From contig CP062796.1 of NCBI GenBank assembly GCA_018208355.1, positions 1,830,494-1,894,493 of the forward strand: a stretch of 64,000 nt of DNA. The letters are read 5' to 3'. Origin of the DNA: Candidatus Fermentithermobacillus carboniphilus (GTDB lineage Bacteria > Bacillota > Sulfobacillia > Fermentithermobacillales > Fermentithermobacillaceae). The notes beneath the pieces are model-generated. The model was not told the origin of the DNA. It made no database searches and was given only the letters and a program-made list of their open reading frames with translations. Shown piece by piece: positions 34,681-42,540 of this stretch. How positions within the stretch are numbered: position 1 is the stretch's first letter; each line of letters begins with the position of its first letter. The translations under genes and the position numbers were made by a program.

Positions 34681-35889
34681 CTACATTACTACATTCAGGG
34701 CCTCTAACACCGGCCCGAACACGGCAAGTGCCACAAGGCCCACTATCACCCCGATCACCAGGATCAACGCGGGCTCAACCAGGGAAGATAGGGTGCCGAG
34801 CAAACGTTCGACTTCGCCCTCGTAAAATGAGCACGCGTTGGAGATCATTTCCGCGAGACTGCCGGTATTTTCCCCTGCAGATGCCAGTTCGCACAAAAGC
34901 AGCGGAAATGCCCCGGAATCCCTCATGGCATCGCCGATCCCGGACCCTCTTTCCACCTCCTTTCTTATGGCCTGCGTGGCGTCTCTAAGAATGTACGAAC
35001 CTGAAGCTTGGCCGGCATATTCGAACGATTGGAGAACGGGAACCCCGCTCCTGAGGAGCATCGAAAAAGTCCGTGAGAACCTGGCGTAATATGACGATTG
35101 GAGAAACTTTCCCCAAACTGGAATCCGGAGCAGAAGCCGTTCGAATCTTGCGGCCGTCTCTTCTCTCGAACGGAGGTATTTGAGGAACAGCCATGCTCCG
35201 AGAACCGCCACGATAACCAATGGCCAATACTTACTGAGAAACTGCGACCATCGAATGATCAGCCTGGTGGCCGGCGGAAGTTTTTCGACGCTTCCGAAAA
35301 GCCCCGCAAATGTCGGCACAACAAACGTGAGAAGAAGAAGAATGACCGCAGTTGTGACAACCAGGATCAAAAGCGGGTATACCATTGCCGATCGGACTTT
35401 ATCCTGAAAATCGGAAGATCTGAGGGCTTGTTTTCCGGTATACTCAAGGACATCTGCTAGGTTCCCCGAAGCTTCGGAAGCCCTGACAGCTTCCACTTCC
35501 CAGGGTTCAAACATCTGTCCATGGGCGCGCAGCGCCTCGTGGAATTCGAGTCCTCTTTCGATGTCCTTGGCCATAAGTTTCAGCACTCTGGACACAGCCG
35601 GATTAAGTTCAGAAGACATATACTCAATGGAAGCCCGGAGTGGTATACCGGCCTTAAGAAAAGCTGAGAGTTCAATGAGAATCAAAGCTTTGTTACGCTG
35701 GGATGTTCTCGAGAGAGGCACAAAAGATTTCAGGAAACTCTCGAGCCACCCCACTCGCTTGAGAGAGGTGACTATGTATCCTTGCCGATCCATCTCGTCC
35801 AGGAAAACATAAAGTTCCTGGATGTCGGCCCTTTCTGTTATAGACCGTCCGGTCTCCCTATGTACCGCCCTGTAACGATATGTTGCCAA
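34681..35889 (-). CDS. pilC: Type IV pilus platform protein PilC
   Basis: A 402-residue membrane protein with two T2SS-F domains (about 60-180 and 265-390), the second with the family helix pair GENTGSLAEMISNACSFYEGEVERLLGTLSSLVEPALIL. TTG 35889 follows AGGAGG at ideal spacing and is preferred over GTG 35916. The ribosome-site sequence GCACCATTCAGGAGG is present twice, here and 66 bases further upstream. Confidence 0.93.
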   Translation of the reverse strand: MATYRYRAVHRETGRSITERADIQELYVFLDEMDRQGYIVTSLKRVGWLESFLKSFVPLSRTSQRNKALILIELSAFLKAGIPLRASIEYMSSELNPAVSRVLKLMAKDIERGLEFHEALRAHGQMFEPWEVEAVRASEASGNLADVLEYTGKQALRSSDFQDKVRSAMVYPLLILVVTTAVILLLLTFVVPTFAGLFGSVEKLPPATRLIIRWSQFLSKYWPLVIVAVLGAWLFLKYLRSREETAARFERLLLRIPVWGKFLQSSYYARFSRTFSMLLRSGVPVLQSFEYAGQASGSYILRDATQAIRKEVERGSGIGDAMRDSGAFPLLLCELASAGENTGSLAEMISNACSFYEGEVERLLGTLSSLVEPALILVIGVIVGLVALAVFGPVLEALNVVM

Positions 35890-36020
35890 AGCGGCATATC
35901 CTCCTGAATGGTGCACAAACTACCATAAGCCTCACGATGTGGTCTACGCAAAAATCGCCGTTGCCCCTCCTGAATGGTGCGGGGACTTACCCTAAACACT
36001 GTAACCCATATATATCGCTA

Positions 36021-37763
36021 TCAATAGCTTTCGTCTCCGCTGAAGACTCTCTGGACCTCTTCCCACGTCGTAATACCTTCCAGCACTTTCCTCGCGCCGT
36101 CGGCTAATAGCCCTTGGTGACGCTTGGCAGGGTTCAGGAACGGGTCAGCCTTCGGATCCTCTGAGGCCATGAACCTTCTCCTGAACTCCTCGTCCACCAC
36201 GATTATCTCGGAAATCGCAGTTCTTCCCCTGTAACCTTTGTGGAAACAGGTTGGGCAAGCCTTTGCGGAGTACATCCTTACCCTTGCTTCCTCCCTGGAG
36301 ACCCCTGCCGCCCTCAGAATCTCGTCTAGAACTTCGTCCGGCGGCGACCACGACTTCTTGCACCAGGGGCACAGGGTCCGGACAAGACGCTGGCTGAACA
36401 GAGCCACGATCGACGAGAGGGCCATGTACTTATTGACGCCCATCTCTTCAAACCGCATGAGGACAGAAAGCGCGTCGTTGGCATGTATGGTTGTGAGGAC
36501 AAGGTGACCCGTCAGGGCGGCCCGGAAAGCTATCTCAGCCGTTTCGACATCCCGGATCTCGCCGATCATGATGATATCGGGGTCTTGCCGCAATACGTGC
36601 CGTACGACGGTGGCAAAGCTCAATCCCGACTTTATGTTAACCTGGGTGTGGTTTACACCCGGGATTACGTATTCCACCGGGTCTTCAACGGTTACTATGT
36701 TCTTGCCGGGAGCATTTATCTCCCGCAGTGCCGCAGCCAGTGTGGTGGATTTACCGCTCCCGGTGGGTCCGGCCACCACGATCATTCCATAGGGCAGCGA
36801 TAAGACCTTCTTAAAACGTTGGAGGACGCCGGAGGACAGGCCGAGGGCCTCGAGGGACGTGTAGTCTGTCGATTGTTCCAGGAGCCTTATGACGACTTTT
36901 TCGCCGAAAATGGTGGGGAGGGTCGAGACGCGGAGATCGTAAGGTCTGCCATCGATCGAGGTGGAGAAACGGCCGTCCTGGGGTAACCTTTTTTCCGCGA
37001 TGTCCATGCCGCCAAGGACTTTGAGACGCGTGACTATTGCATCGTGAAGGGTCCGTGGCGGCGCTCCCGCTTGTTCAAGCACCCCGTCTATCCTGAACCT
37101 TATCTTGCTCTTATCGGAAAAAGGCTCTATATGGATATCGGATGCGCCGCGCCTGGCGGCTTCCTTGATCATGTTGTCTACCACATTGATTATTGGCTCG
37201 TCTTCCAAACGGAGGGGTCTCGGCGAAGAAGGAGAAGGTGCAGTTTCGTCCGTCCGTACCCTTTGTTGAAGGTTTCGTAGACGCGTCAGCCGGAACGCTG
37301 CTCTCTCGACGTTAGAAGGGAGCTCGTAAAGGCGCTGTATGGCATCGTCTATATCTTCCGGGATGGCGAGCATGGGCGATACTTTGAGCCCCGTCTTGGT
37401 GCGGATCGCCTCAAGGATGCCGAGATCGGACGGGTTTTCTACCGCCACATCGAGGATATCGCCTCTTATGGCAACAGGGATGGCCCGTAGCCTTCTGGCA
37501 TCGGCGACTGATAAAAGTTTTAAAACTTCAGGGTCCGGAGTCACATTCCGAAGGTCACAGAACGGAACGCCCAGCTGTTTTGCGAGGGCCTCGTAAAACT
37601 TGTGAGCCGAAAGAGCCCCCATTTTAATGAGGATCTCCCCAAGTTTTCCGCCGGATTGCCGTTGAGCCTCCACTGCCTTTTGGAGGGTGTCAGGATCCAC
37701 GAGTTTGTCGTTTACGAGGAGCGTCCCGATCTTCTCTAATTCATTCAAGGCTCCCCACCTCAT
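36021..37763 (-). CDS. pilB: Pilus extension ATPase PilB/GspE
   Basis: A 580-residue motor ATPase. The N-terminal MshEN domain (about 1-145) has a motif pattern like c-di-GMP-binding members (KLGEILIKMGALS...FYEALAKQLGVPFCDL). The core has Walker A GPTGSGKST (Lys338), the Asp box VTVEDPVEYVIPGV, Walker B PDIIMIGEIRD and a zinc site (CPWC, CPTC). ATG 37763 overlaps the pilT stop; TTG 37748 has a better ribosome site. It powers pilus extension. Confidence 0.95.
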   Translation of the reverse strand: MRWGALNELEKIGTLLVNDKLVDPDTLQKAVEAQRQSGGKLGEILIKMGALSAHKFYEALAKQLGVPFCDLRNVTPDPEVLKLLSVADARRLRAIPVAIRGDILDVAVENPSDLGILEAIRTKTGLKVSPMLAIPEDIDDAIQRLYELPSNVERAAFRLTRLRNLQQRVRTDETAPSPSSPRPLRLEDEPIINVVDNMIKEAARRGASDIHIEPFSDKSKIRFRIDGVLEQAGAPPRTLHDAIVTRLKVLGGMDIAEKRLPQDGRFSTSIDGRPYDLRVSTLPTIFGEKVVIRLLEQSTDYTSLEALGLSSGVLQRFKKVLSLPYGMIVVAGPTGSGKSTTLAAALREINAPGKNIVTVEDPVEYVIPGVNHTQVNIKSGLSFATVVRHVLRQDPDIIMIGEIRDVETAEIAFRAALTGHLVLTTIHANDALSVLMRFEEMGVNKYMALSSIVALFSQRLVRTLCPWCKKSWSPPDEVLDEILRAAGVSREEARVRMYSAKACPTCFHKGYRGRTAISEIIVVDEEFRRRFMASEDPKADPFLNPAKRHQGLLADGARKVLEGITTWEEVQRVFSGDESY

Positions 37764-38805
37764 CCCAGACGTCTTCTCGGGACACTAATCCTTTTCTCAC
37801 CAGTTCTTCGATGGAGTTCGCCATGGTGACCATCCCGAACCGCCGACCTGCTTCCATTGTAGTGATTATTTGATGGTACTCGTTCTTCCGTATGAGGTTT
37901 CGCACTGGCGGAGTCGCCACGAGGATTTCGTATGCCAGGACTCTTCTCTTTCTGTCTTTAGAAGGCAAGAGTTTTTGAGCAAAGACGCCATTTAAGGCCC
38001 TCGACAGGGAACTTCTGGCAAACTCCTGGCGACCTGCAGGGAAAAGATCTATGAATCTATCTATCGCCCGTATGGCAGAAGGGGTGTGCATCGTTGAGAT
38101 GACGAGATGCCCGGTCTCTGAAGCCAGAAGGGCAGCGTCCGCCGCCTCAGGGTCCCGGAGTTCTCCCAGGATTATCACGTCGGGGCTTTCCCTCAGGGCA
38201 TCTATGAGCCCATGGTGGAAAGAAATACAGTCGACGCCCACTTCTTTCTGGGATACAAGTCCGTTGAAATGGTCAAGCTTGAACTCTACTGGGTCCTCAA
38301 TGGAAACCAGTCTCACCGATTTGGTCTCCAGAAGGTAACGCATTAGAGAGGCTAGGGTTGTCGATTTACCAGAACCGGTGGGACCCGTAATCAGCAATAG
38401 TCCGGGGCGCTTGCACAGGTCGACGAGGATCGCTGGTAGGTTCAGGTCCTCTGGGCGGGGGACCTCCAGTGGGATGAGCCTTATGGTCAAAGCATAATTC
38501 CCCATTTCCCGAGACACATGAACCCTGAGTCGGCATGCTCCGGGAACTTCGTAGGCGACATCCCACGATAGGTCGTCTTCATTCCGAGACGAGACGTGCG
38601 TCAAGGCCCCCGCTTCGGAATGAGAGTTCCTGCCGGCAAAAAATTCCACGGCTTTCTCAGTATCTTCCGGAAGGAGAGGTGGATAATCAAGCTTTGTGAG
38701 GTACCCCGCAATTCTCAAGGTTGGCGGTGCCCCGATAAGCAAATAGAGATCAGAAGCACCCAAATTCACCGCCTGTCTTATCAAATGTTCGATATCAATG
38801 TGCAA
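37741..38805 (-). CDS. pilT: Pilus retraction ATPase PilT
   Basis: A 354-residue retraction motor. It has an N-terminal PAS-like domain (GASDLYLLIGAPPTLRIAGYL), Walker A GPTGSGKSTT (Lys147), VSIEDPVEFKL and PDVIILGELRDPEAADAAL. The PilT C-terminal signature is near VRNLIRKNEYHQI. Start TTG 38805 has GAGGGGCAA just upstream. Retraction implies a dynamic pilus used for twitching or DNA uptake. A short open frame overlaps its start. Confidence 0.94.
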   Translation of the reverse strand: MHIDIEHLIRQAVNLGASDLYLLIGAPPTLRIAGYLTKLDYPPLLPEDTEKAVEFFAGRNSHSEAGALTHVSSRNEDDLSWDVAYEVPGACRLRVHVSREMGNYALTIRLIPLEVPRPEDLNLPAILVDLCKRPGLLLITGPTGSGKSTTLASLMRYLLETKSVRLVSIEDPVEFKLDHFNGLVSQKEVGVDCISFHHGLIDALRESPDVIILGELRDPEAADAALLASETGHLVISTMHTPSAIRAIDRFIDLFPAGRQEFARSSLSRALNGVFAQKLLPSKDRKRRVLAYEILVATPPVRNLIRKNEYHQIITTMEAGRRFGMVTMANSIEELVRKGLVSREDVWDEVGSLE

Positions 38806-39023
38806 TTGCCCCTCACTGAACTCCTTTCGCGCTCCTTGGAGGCATTTGCGATGACTTGGGTTGCATTCGACGAGAATTTAAAAAGTTCCTCCAGAATCTC
38901 CAAAATTTTTACGGGGTGTAGATTGAACCAGAAACCTTGCACCTCCTGGAACGTCTGGGCATCGCACAAGGCCATATTCAGGTGCAGATTGACAGGAGCA
39001 GATTCACAGGACGAGATTGACAT
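38781..39023 (-). CDS. Possible small protein at the head of the pil operon
   Basis: An 80-codon frame from ATG 39023 to a stop inside the pilT start region, with codon choice like the neighbours and a plausible amphipathic helix (HPVKILEILEELFKFSSNATQVIANASKE). The upstream site AAGGCTC is weak. No family is recognised. If real it would be the first gene of the pil transcript and coupled to pilT. Confidence 0.4.
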   Translation of the reverse strand: MSISSCESAPVNLHLNMALCDAQTFQEVQGFWFNLHPVKILEILEELFKFSSNATQVIANASKERERSSVRGNCTLISNI

Positions 39024-39028
39024 GAGCC

Positions 39029-40237
39029 TTGCGTCTTCCGGTCGTTGTCCGTATAACGGGGTTGATGGAACGACATGGAATGGGGGAAATGGCCGTGTTG
39101 AGCGTTCCTTTCAGCGGTACCGTGGAAGACCTCCTGGAAGTGATCGGGCGGGTGGTCCCTCACGCTTCTCCCGAGGAGGGCGAATGCGATTGGCATCCTC
39201 CGGAGCTGCTTGTGGGAGAACCGGACTCCCGCGTGGTTCGCATCGTTTTCGATACGGGGCTGGAACTAGATCCCGGCAGGCTAGATAGCATGTTTGACTC
39301 ATTGCAGGAAGGAGATTGTCTCGTATTGCTGGAATCAACCGGGACCCCTTTGTGGAATCCACCTCCACCTGATAGGGATCGAGTCCGGCGGAGTGTCACC
39401 CGTACTGAGATGGCAAAGTGGACTACCGGGTTCCTCGGCAGAATCGAGAGAGCCGGAGCAGCCCTCATCTGGCTCGGTGACACGTGGGAAGCGTGGGAGA
39501 AAGGTCCCGCGTCCCTCATGTCAGAAAAGATCAAGGAGAGGCTACACGTTGAAAGCGTAACACCAATCGAAAAAGTCCTGGTAGAAAAAGCGTTCAAGGT
39601 CGTGGTCTTCGTTCCAAGAGGTCACGAGGACAAGGTCCGCAACGCGATGGCGAGGGCAGGCGCAGGCCACATAGGAAACTACAGCCATTGTACGTTTCAA
39701 GCCCCCGGTAAGGGCACTTTCCTTCCCCTCGAGGGAAGCAATCCGTACATAGGCAGCACTGGCAAGCTCGAGATGACCGACGAATTCCGTCTTGAAACCA
39801 TAGTCAGGGAGCGAAGGCTCCGCATGACCATAGAGGCGATGCTAAAGTCCCATCCATATGAAGAAGTGGCCTACGACGTATTCAGGCTCGAAAACGGGTC
39901 GCTTGTGTTAGGAGGAGCGCTTCAAGTTGTGCTCAAGGAACAGGTTGATATCAAAGAGCTCGTCGAGATCTTCTCCGGGGATATGCGGTGCGCTGACCTT
40001 ACTCCGCCCGGAGGGACCACGGATAACGTTTTAGTCTGCCGGTTCTGCGGCCCACGGGAAATTTCGGCGGCAAAGAGAACCGGTGCAGGTGTCGTGGTCT
40101 ACCTCGAAGATACTTATCCAGGTATGGTTTGGAGGCGCAGGTTCGGGATCTGTGGCATAAAAGCCGGGAAAGGCGTGTACGCGGATGTGTTACGGGCACT
40201 TGCCGATTCTATTGCCGGCGAGCTTTCCGCGTATTAA
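39029..40237 (+). CDS. NIF3/YqfO-like protein lacking the metal site
   Basis: About 402 residues, the length of YqfO-type NIF3 proteins. The middle part (about 186-290: FKVVVFVPRGHEDKVRNAM, HIGNYSHCTFQ, GTFLPLEGSNPYIG, KSHPYEEVAYDV) is clearly the PII/CutA-like insert of that family. The flanks align in order with the NIF3 halves, but each metal motif is changed: the HHP motif reads ESTGTPLW (102-109), HTNLDA reads LGDTWEAW (149-156), GD-x2-YH reads LEDTYPG (359-365) and GH-x2-TE reads GKGVYAD (380-386). It is probably a regulatory or structural relative, not a metalloenzyme. The start is uncertain (TTG 39029, ATG 39065 or 39089). It is divergent from pilT. Confidence 0.7.
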   Translation: MRLPVVVRITGLMERHGMGEMAVLSVPFSGTVEDLLEVIGRVVPHASPEEGECDWHPPELLVGEPDSRVVRIVFDTGLELDPGRLDSMFDSLQEGDCLVLLESTGTPLWNPPPPDRDRVRRSVTRTEMAKWTTGFLGRIERAGAALIWLGDTWEAWEKGPASLMSEKIKERLHVESVTPIEKVLVEKAFKVVVFVPRGHEDKVRNAMARAGAGHIGNYSHCTFQAPGKGTFLPLEGSNPYIGSTGKLEMTDEFRLETIVRERRLRMTIEAMLKSHPYEEVAYDVFRLENGSLVLGGALQVVLKEQVDIKELVEIFSGDMRCADLTPPGGTTDNVLVCRFCGPREISAAKRTGAGVVVYLEDTYPGMVWRRRFGICGIKAGKGVYADVLRALADSIAGELSAY

Positions 40238-40329
40238 CGGGGTCCGGGAACTAAGCACTAGGGGCAGATAATTACGTCCTCCATGGGCCGTTCGGACAAG
40301 CCAAGTTGCCGTACAATTTGACCTGGCCA

Positions 40330-40366
40330 GCCGAAAAAGGGAGAGGAGGCGGATACCTCCCCTCCC
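40330..40366 (-). terminator. Intrinsic terminator of the SLH gene
   Basis: On the - strand GGGAGGGGAGG and CCTCCTCTCCC pair around a 6-base loop and are followed by TTTTTCGG. It lies about 60 bases beyond the stop of the SLH protein gene. Confidence 0.85.
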
Positions 40367-40423
40367 TGAGTTTTCATCTGAAACGGCCTTCCCGGCGGTC
40401 TTTTATTGCGCGGCTGGTTACGG

Positions 40424-41842
40424 TTACTTGTCTTCAAGGATGCGGTAGATTATGACGCACGCTTCGCGCCTCGTTGCGTTTTGGGCGGGACGGAATGTGC
40501 CGTCGTCATATCCGTTGACTATTCCCCACTCAACGGCAGTCTGGACGTAACCGCGGTACCTGAAGTTGATCTCCTCCCGGTCTCTGAAGGCGAGGTTATC
40601 GCCCGTTGTTCCTTCAGCGTCATTCGCGAGACCTATGGCCCTTGTGGCCATTACACAGATCTCGAGACGGTTGATTGGTTTATCCGGCTCGAAACCTTCA
40701 GGATATTCTTCGTCGCTGATTATGCCCGCCTCTTTTGCCCTCACGATGTAGCGGTAAGCCCAGTGTTCTGGAGAGACGTCAGCGAAGGGCTTTTCCGTCT
40801 GAGCAGGTTGCCCTAATTCCGGGTTGTCTTGGGTTTCCGTGTCCGATGGCTCCATGCCTGCTGCACGCAGGAGGAGCGCCAGGAATTGCGCCCGCGTGAG
40901 TGTTCCGTCGGGGTCGAAGGTATCCTTAGAGACCCCTTTGACGATTCCTTTTTCGTATAGTCTGAGGATTTGCGGGTCACCCCAGGTGACTTCACCCGTG
41001 ACATCTTTGAACGGTTTGACCTTAGGGAGAGGAGGCGCCTCGTTCCTGTGCTGTTTTTCGTGCTTCAACCCCGAGATGGCGAAGTGCGCCCAGAGGTCCC
41101 CGGATGACGTCTTGATCCTGGCTAAATACACACCTGGTCTTGCCTGGTTGCCCGATGAATCCTTTTGGTCCCAAGTCCAGGTCTTTGTCTCTTTAGGCTT
41201 CACTTCGACGATGACCGTACCGGCCACTGGATTGAAAACGTCCTGGTCACCGGGTCTGGTTATGACCCAAGGAGCGGAATTTGAGAGTATCACAGTTTCG
41301 TCCGAGCCATTGTAGAGGGACAGGGTTACTGTCTCTCCGCGACGGTATACCGGCTTATCAACATAGAAAGATATGCTACCTGGGGTTGCCACCACAGTGA
41401 GGGTAGTGAACGCAGGTACATAGCCTTCCTGGGTGTTGCCGTTTTCTTTCATGGCCTTTATGAAGTACTTACCCTGTTTTTTCACTGAGACGGTGAGTAT
41501 GCCCTCTTTATCAGTGTTCCCGAGTAAAGTACCCTGTATCGAGGGATCCTGAGACTTCTTGTCGGCACCTGTTCCGAGCGGTTCGTACCTATCCAGGAGG
41601 TACACGGCTGCGCCTTCCACCGGCTTTTCTGTGGACTTCTCGCTGACTTTTACGGTGAAGGTTTCGCCTTCGCGAACCTGAGGGGGTGCAGTTACCACCA
41701 GAGACTCCTGGCGGGCCGCTTCCGCCGGGAGCGGGAATGTCAACAGCGAGAAAGTAAGCAAAAGAGTTGCGGCGACAAGTAGTTTTAGGATACCGGCCAA
41801 TCGGGGCTGCCGGATATTACAGATATACCATGGATGGTTCAT
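40424..41842 (-). CDS. Secreted SLH-domain protein with Ig-like/BsuPI-like region
   Basis: A 472-residue surface protein. A signal peptide ends near LPAEAA (about 42). Residues 45-145 form an Ig-like module (REGETFTVKVSEKS... KEGILTVSVKKQGKYFIKA). Residues 150-245 resemble the BsuPI/FlgD-Ig fold (RRGETVTLSLYNGSDETVIL, then KTWTWDQ and RPGVYLARIKT). Three C-terminal SLH domains (KPFKDVTGEVTW, KPFADVSPEHWAYRY, LAFRDREEINFRYRGYV) anchor it to the wall. ATG 41842 follows AAAGGAGG. No enzymatic residues are seen; it is probably an envelope structural or inhibitor-like protein. Confidence 0.85.
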   Translation of the reverse strand: MNHPWYICNIRQPRLAGILKLLVAATLLLTFSLLTFPLPAEAARQESLVVTAPPQVREGETFTVKVSEKSTEKPVEGAAVYLLDRYEPLGTGADKKSQDPSIQGTLLGNTDKEGILTVSVKKQGKYFIKAMKENGNTQEGYVPAFTTLTVVATPGSISFYVDKPVYRRGETVTLSLYNGSDETVILSNSAPWVITRPGDQDVFNPVAGTVIVEVKPKETKTWTWDQKDSSGNQARPGVYLARIKTSSGDLWAHFAISGLKHEKQHRNEAPPLPKVKPFKDVTGEVTWGDPQILRLYEKGIVKGVSKDTFDPDGTLTRAQFLALLLRAAGMEPSDTETQDNPELGQPAQTEKPFADVSPEHWAYRYIVRAKEAGIISDEEYPEGFEPDKPINRLEICVMATRAIGLANDAEGTTGDNLAFRDREEINFRYRGYVQTAVEWGIVNGYDDGTFRPAQNATRREACVIIYRILEDK

Positions 41843-42269
41843 GGACCCAGCCTCCTTTGTAAGAAGTGTTTTGTTGTCTCCTCCCATAAATATCGAAAAT
41901 GCGAGGAATTTTGCGGGAAGTCAGTGCATGAGATAGGTAGGATTACTCAGATCGGCGCATTCACGACACATTAAATACCAGGTACAACTCTTTTCTCTAG
42001 ACCCACTATTGTGCTATTGTGTGGTATAAAAGAGTAGTAGCTCAATCCACTACCCGGACCATCAGTCGCGACACGAGGAGGTGGCTGGCGCATTAAAAAC
42101 CCTGGTCCCACAATCTTTTGTGGCCGAGAGAGTTCTACTCTGGCATAAGACTTGCTACAGAAACCGTAAGTGCAATCGAAAATGTGTAGTGAGACGTCGT
42201 ACTGGCTGTCGGTTGGTCTCTTCTTCAGACCCACTTTCAGCAAACGCGAAAGAAGCGGGGGCAGATAGT
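41843..42269 (+). promoter_or_regulatory. Divergent intergenic region before the PTS genes
   Basis: 427 bases with no convincing gene. An extended -10-like element TGTGGTATAAA (about 42018-42028) could serve the HPr gene. At 42074-42082 a perfect AGGAGGTGG occurs without an ATG at normal spacing; a GTG within it opens a frame that runs in phase into HPr and could encode a leader or N-terminal extension. The other half should hold the SLH gene promoter on the - strand, which I could not define. Confidence 0.35.
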
Positions 42270-42539
42270 TTGAGAGAAGCACAGGTAACGGTAAAGAACA
42301 AAGTAGGGTTGCACGCCAGACCTGCTGCAACGTTCGTCCAGGAAGCGACGAAGTTCAAAAGCAAGATAAACATCGAATGCGGTGGCAGGAAAGCCGATGG
42401 GAAGAGTATCCTTCAGGTTTTGTCCCTGGGGGTAAAGTGCGGGAGTCTCATCGTGATCCGCGCTGATGGCGAAGATGAAGACGAAGCTGTCGAAAAACTG
42501 GTCTATATGATAGAAGCGGGACTGGGGGAGGAAGTGTAA
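42270..42539 (+). CDS. ptsH: Phosphocarrier protein HPr
   Basis: An 89-residue PTS phosphocarrier. His15 lies in GLHARPA and accepts phosphate from Enzyme I. Ser46 in GKSILQVLSLG is the regulatory HPr-kinase site of Bacillota, so catabolite control through CcpA is possible. TTG 42270 behind GCGGGGGC is chosen because it gives canonical residue numbering. It is two bases from ptsI. It sits in the same locus as one set of sugar-specific components. Confidence 0.93.
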   Translation: MREAQVTVKNKVGLHARPAATFVQEATKFKSKINIECGGRKADGKSILQVLSLGVKCGSLIVIRADGEDEDEAVEKLVYMIEAGLGEEV

Positions 42540-42540
42540 G

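Noticed and set aside
42081..42269. HPr starting at GTG 42081
   Set aside because: It would add 63 non-conserved residues before HPr; TTG 42270 gives canonical His15 and Ser46 numbering. The strong upstream site is kept as an observation only.
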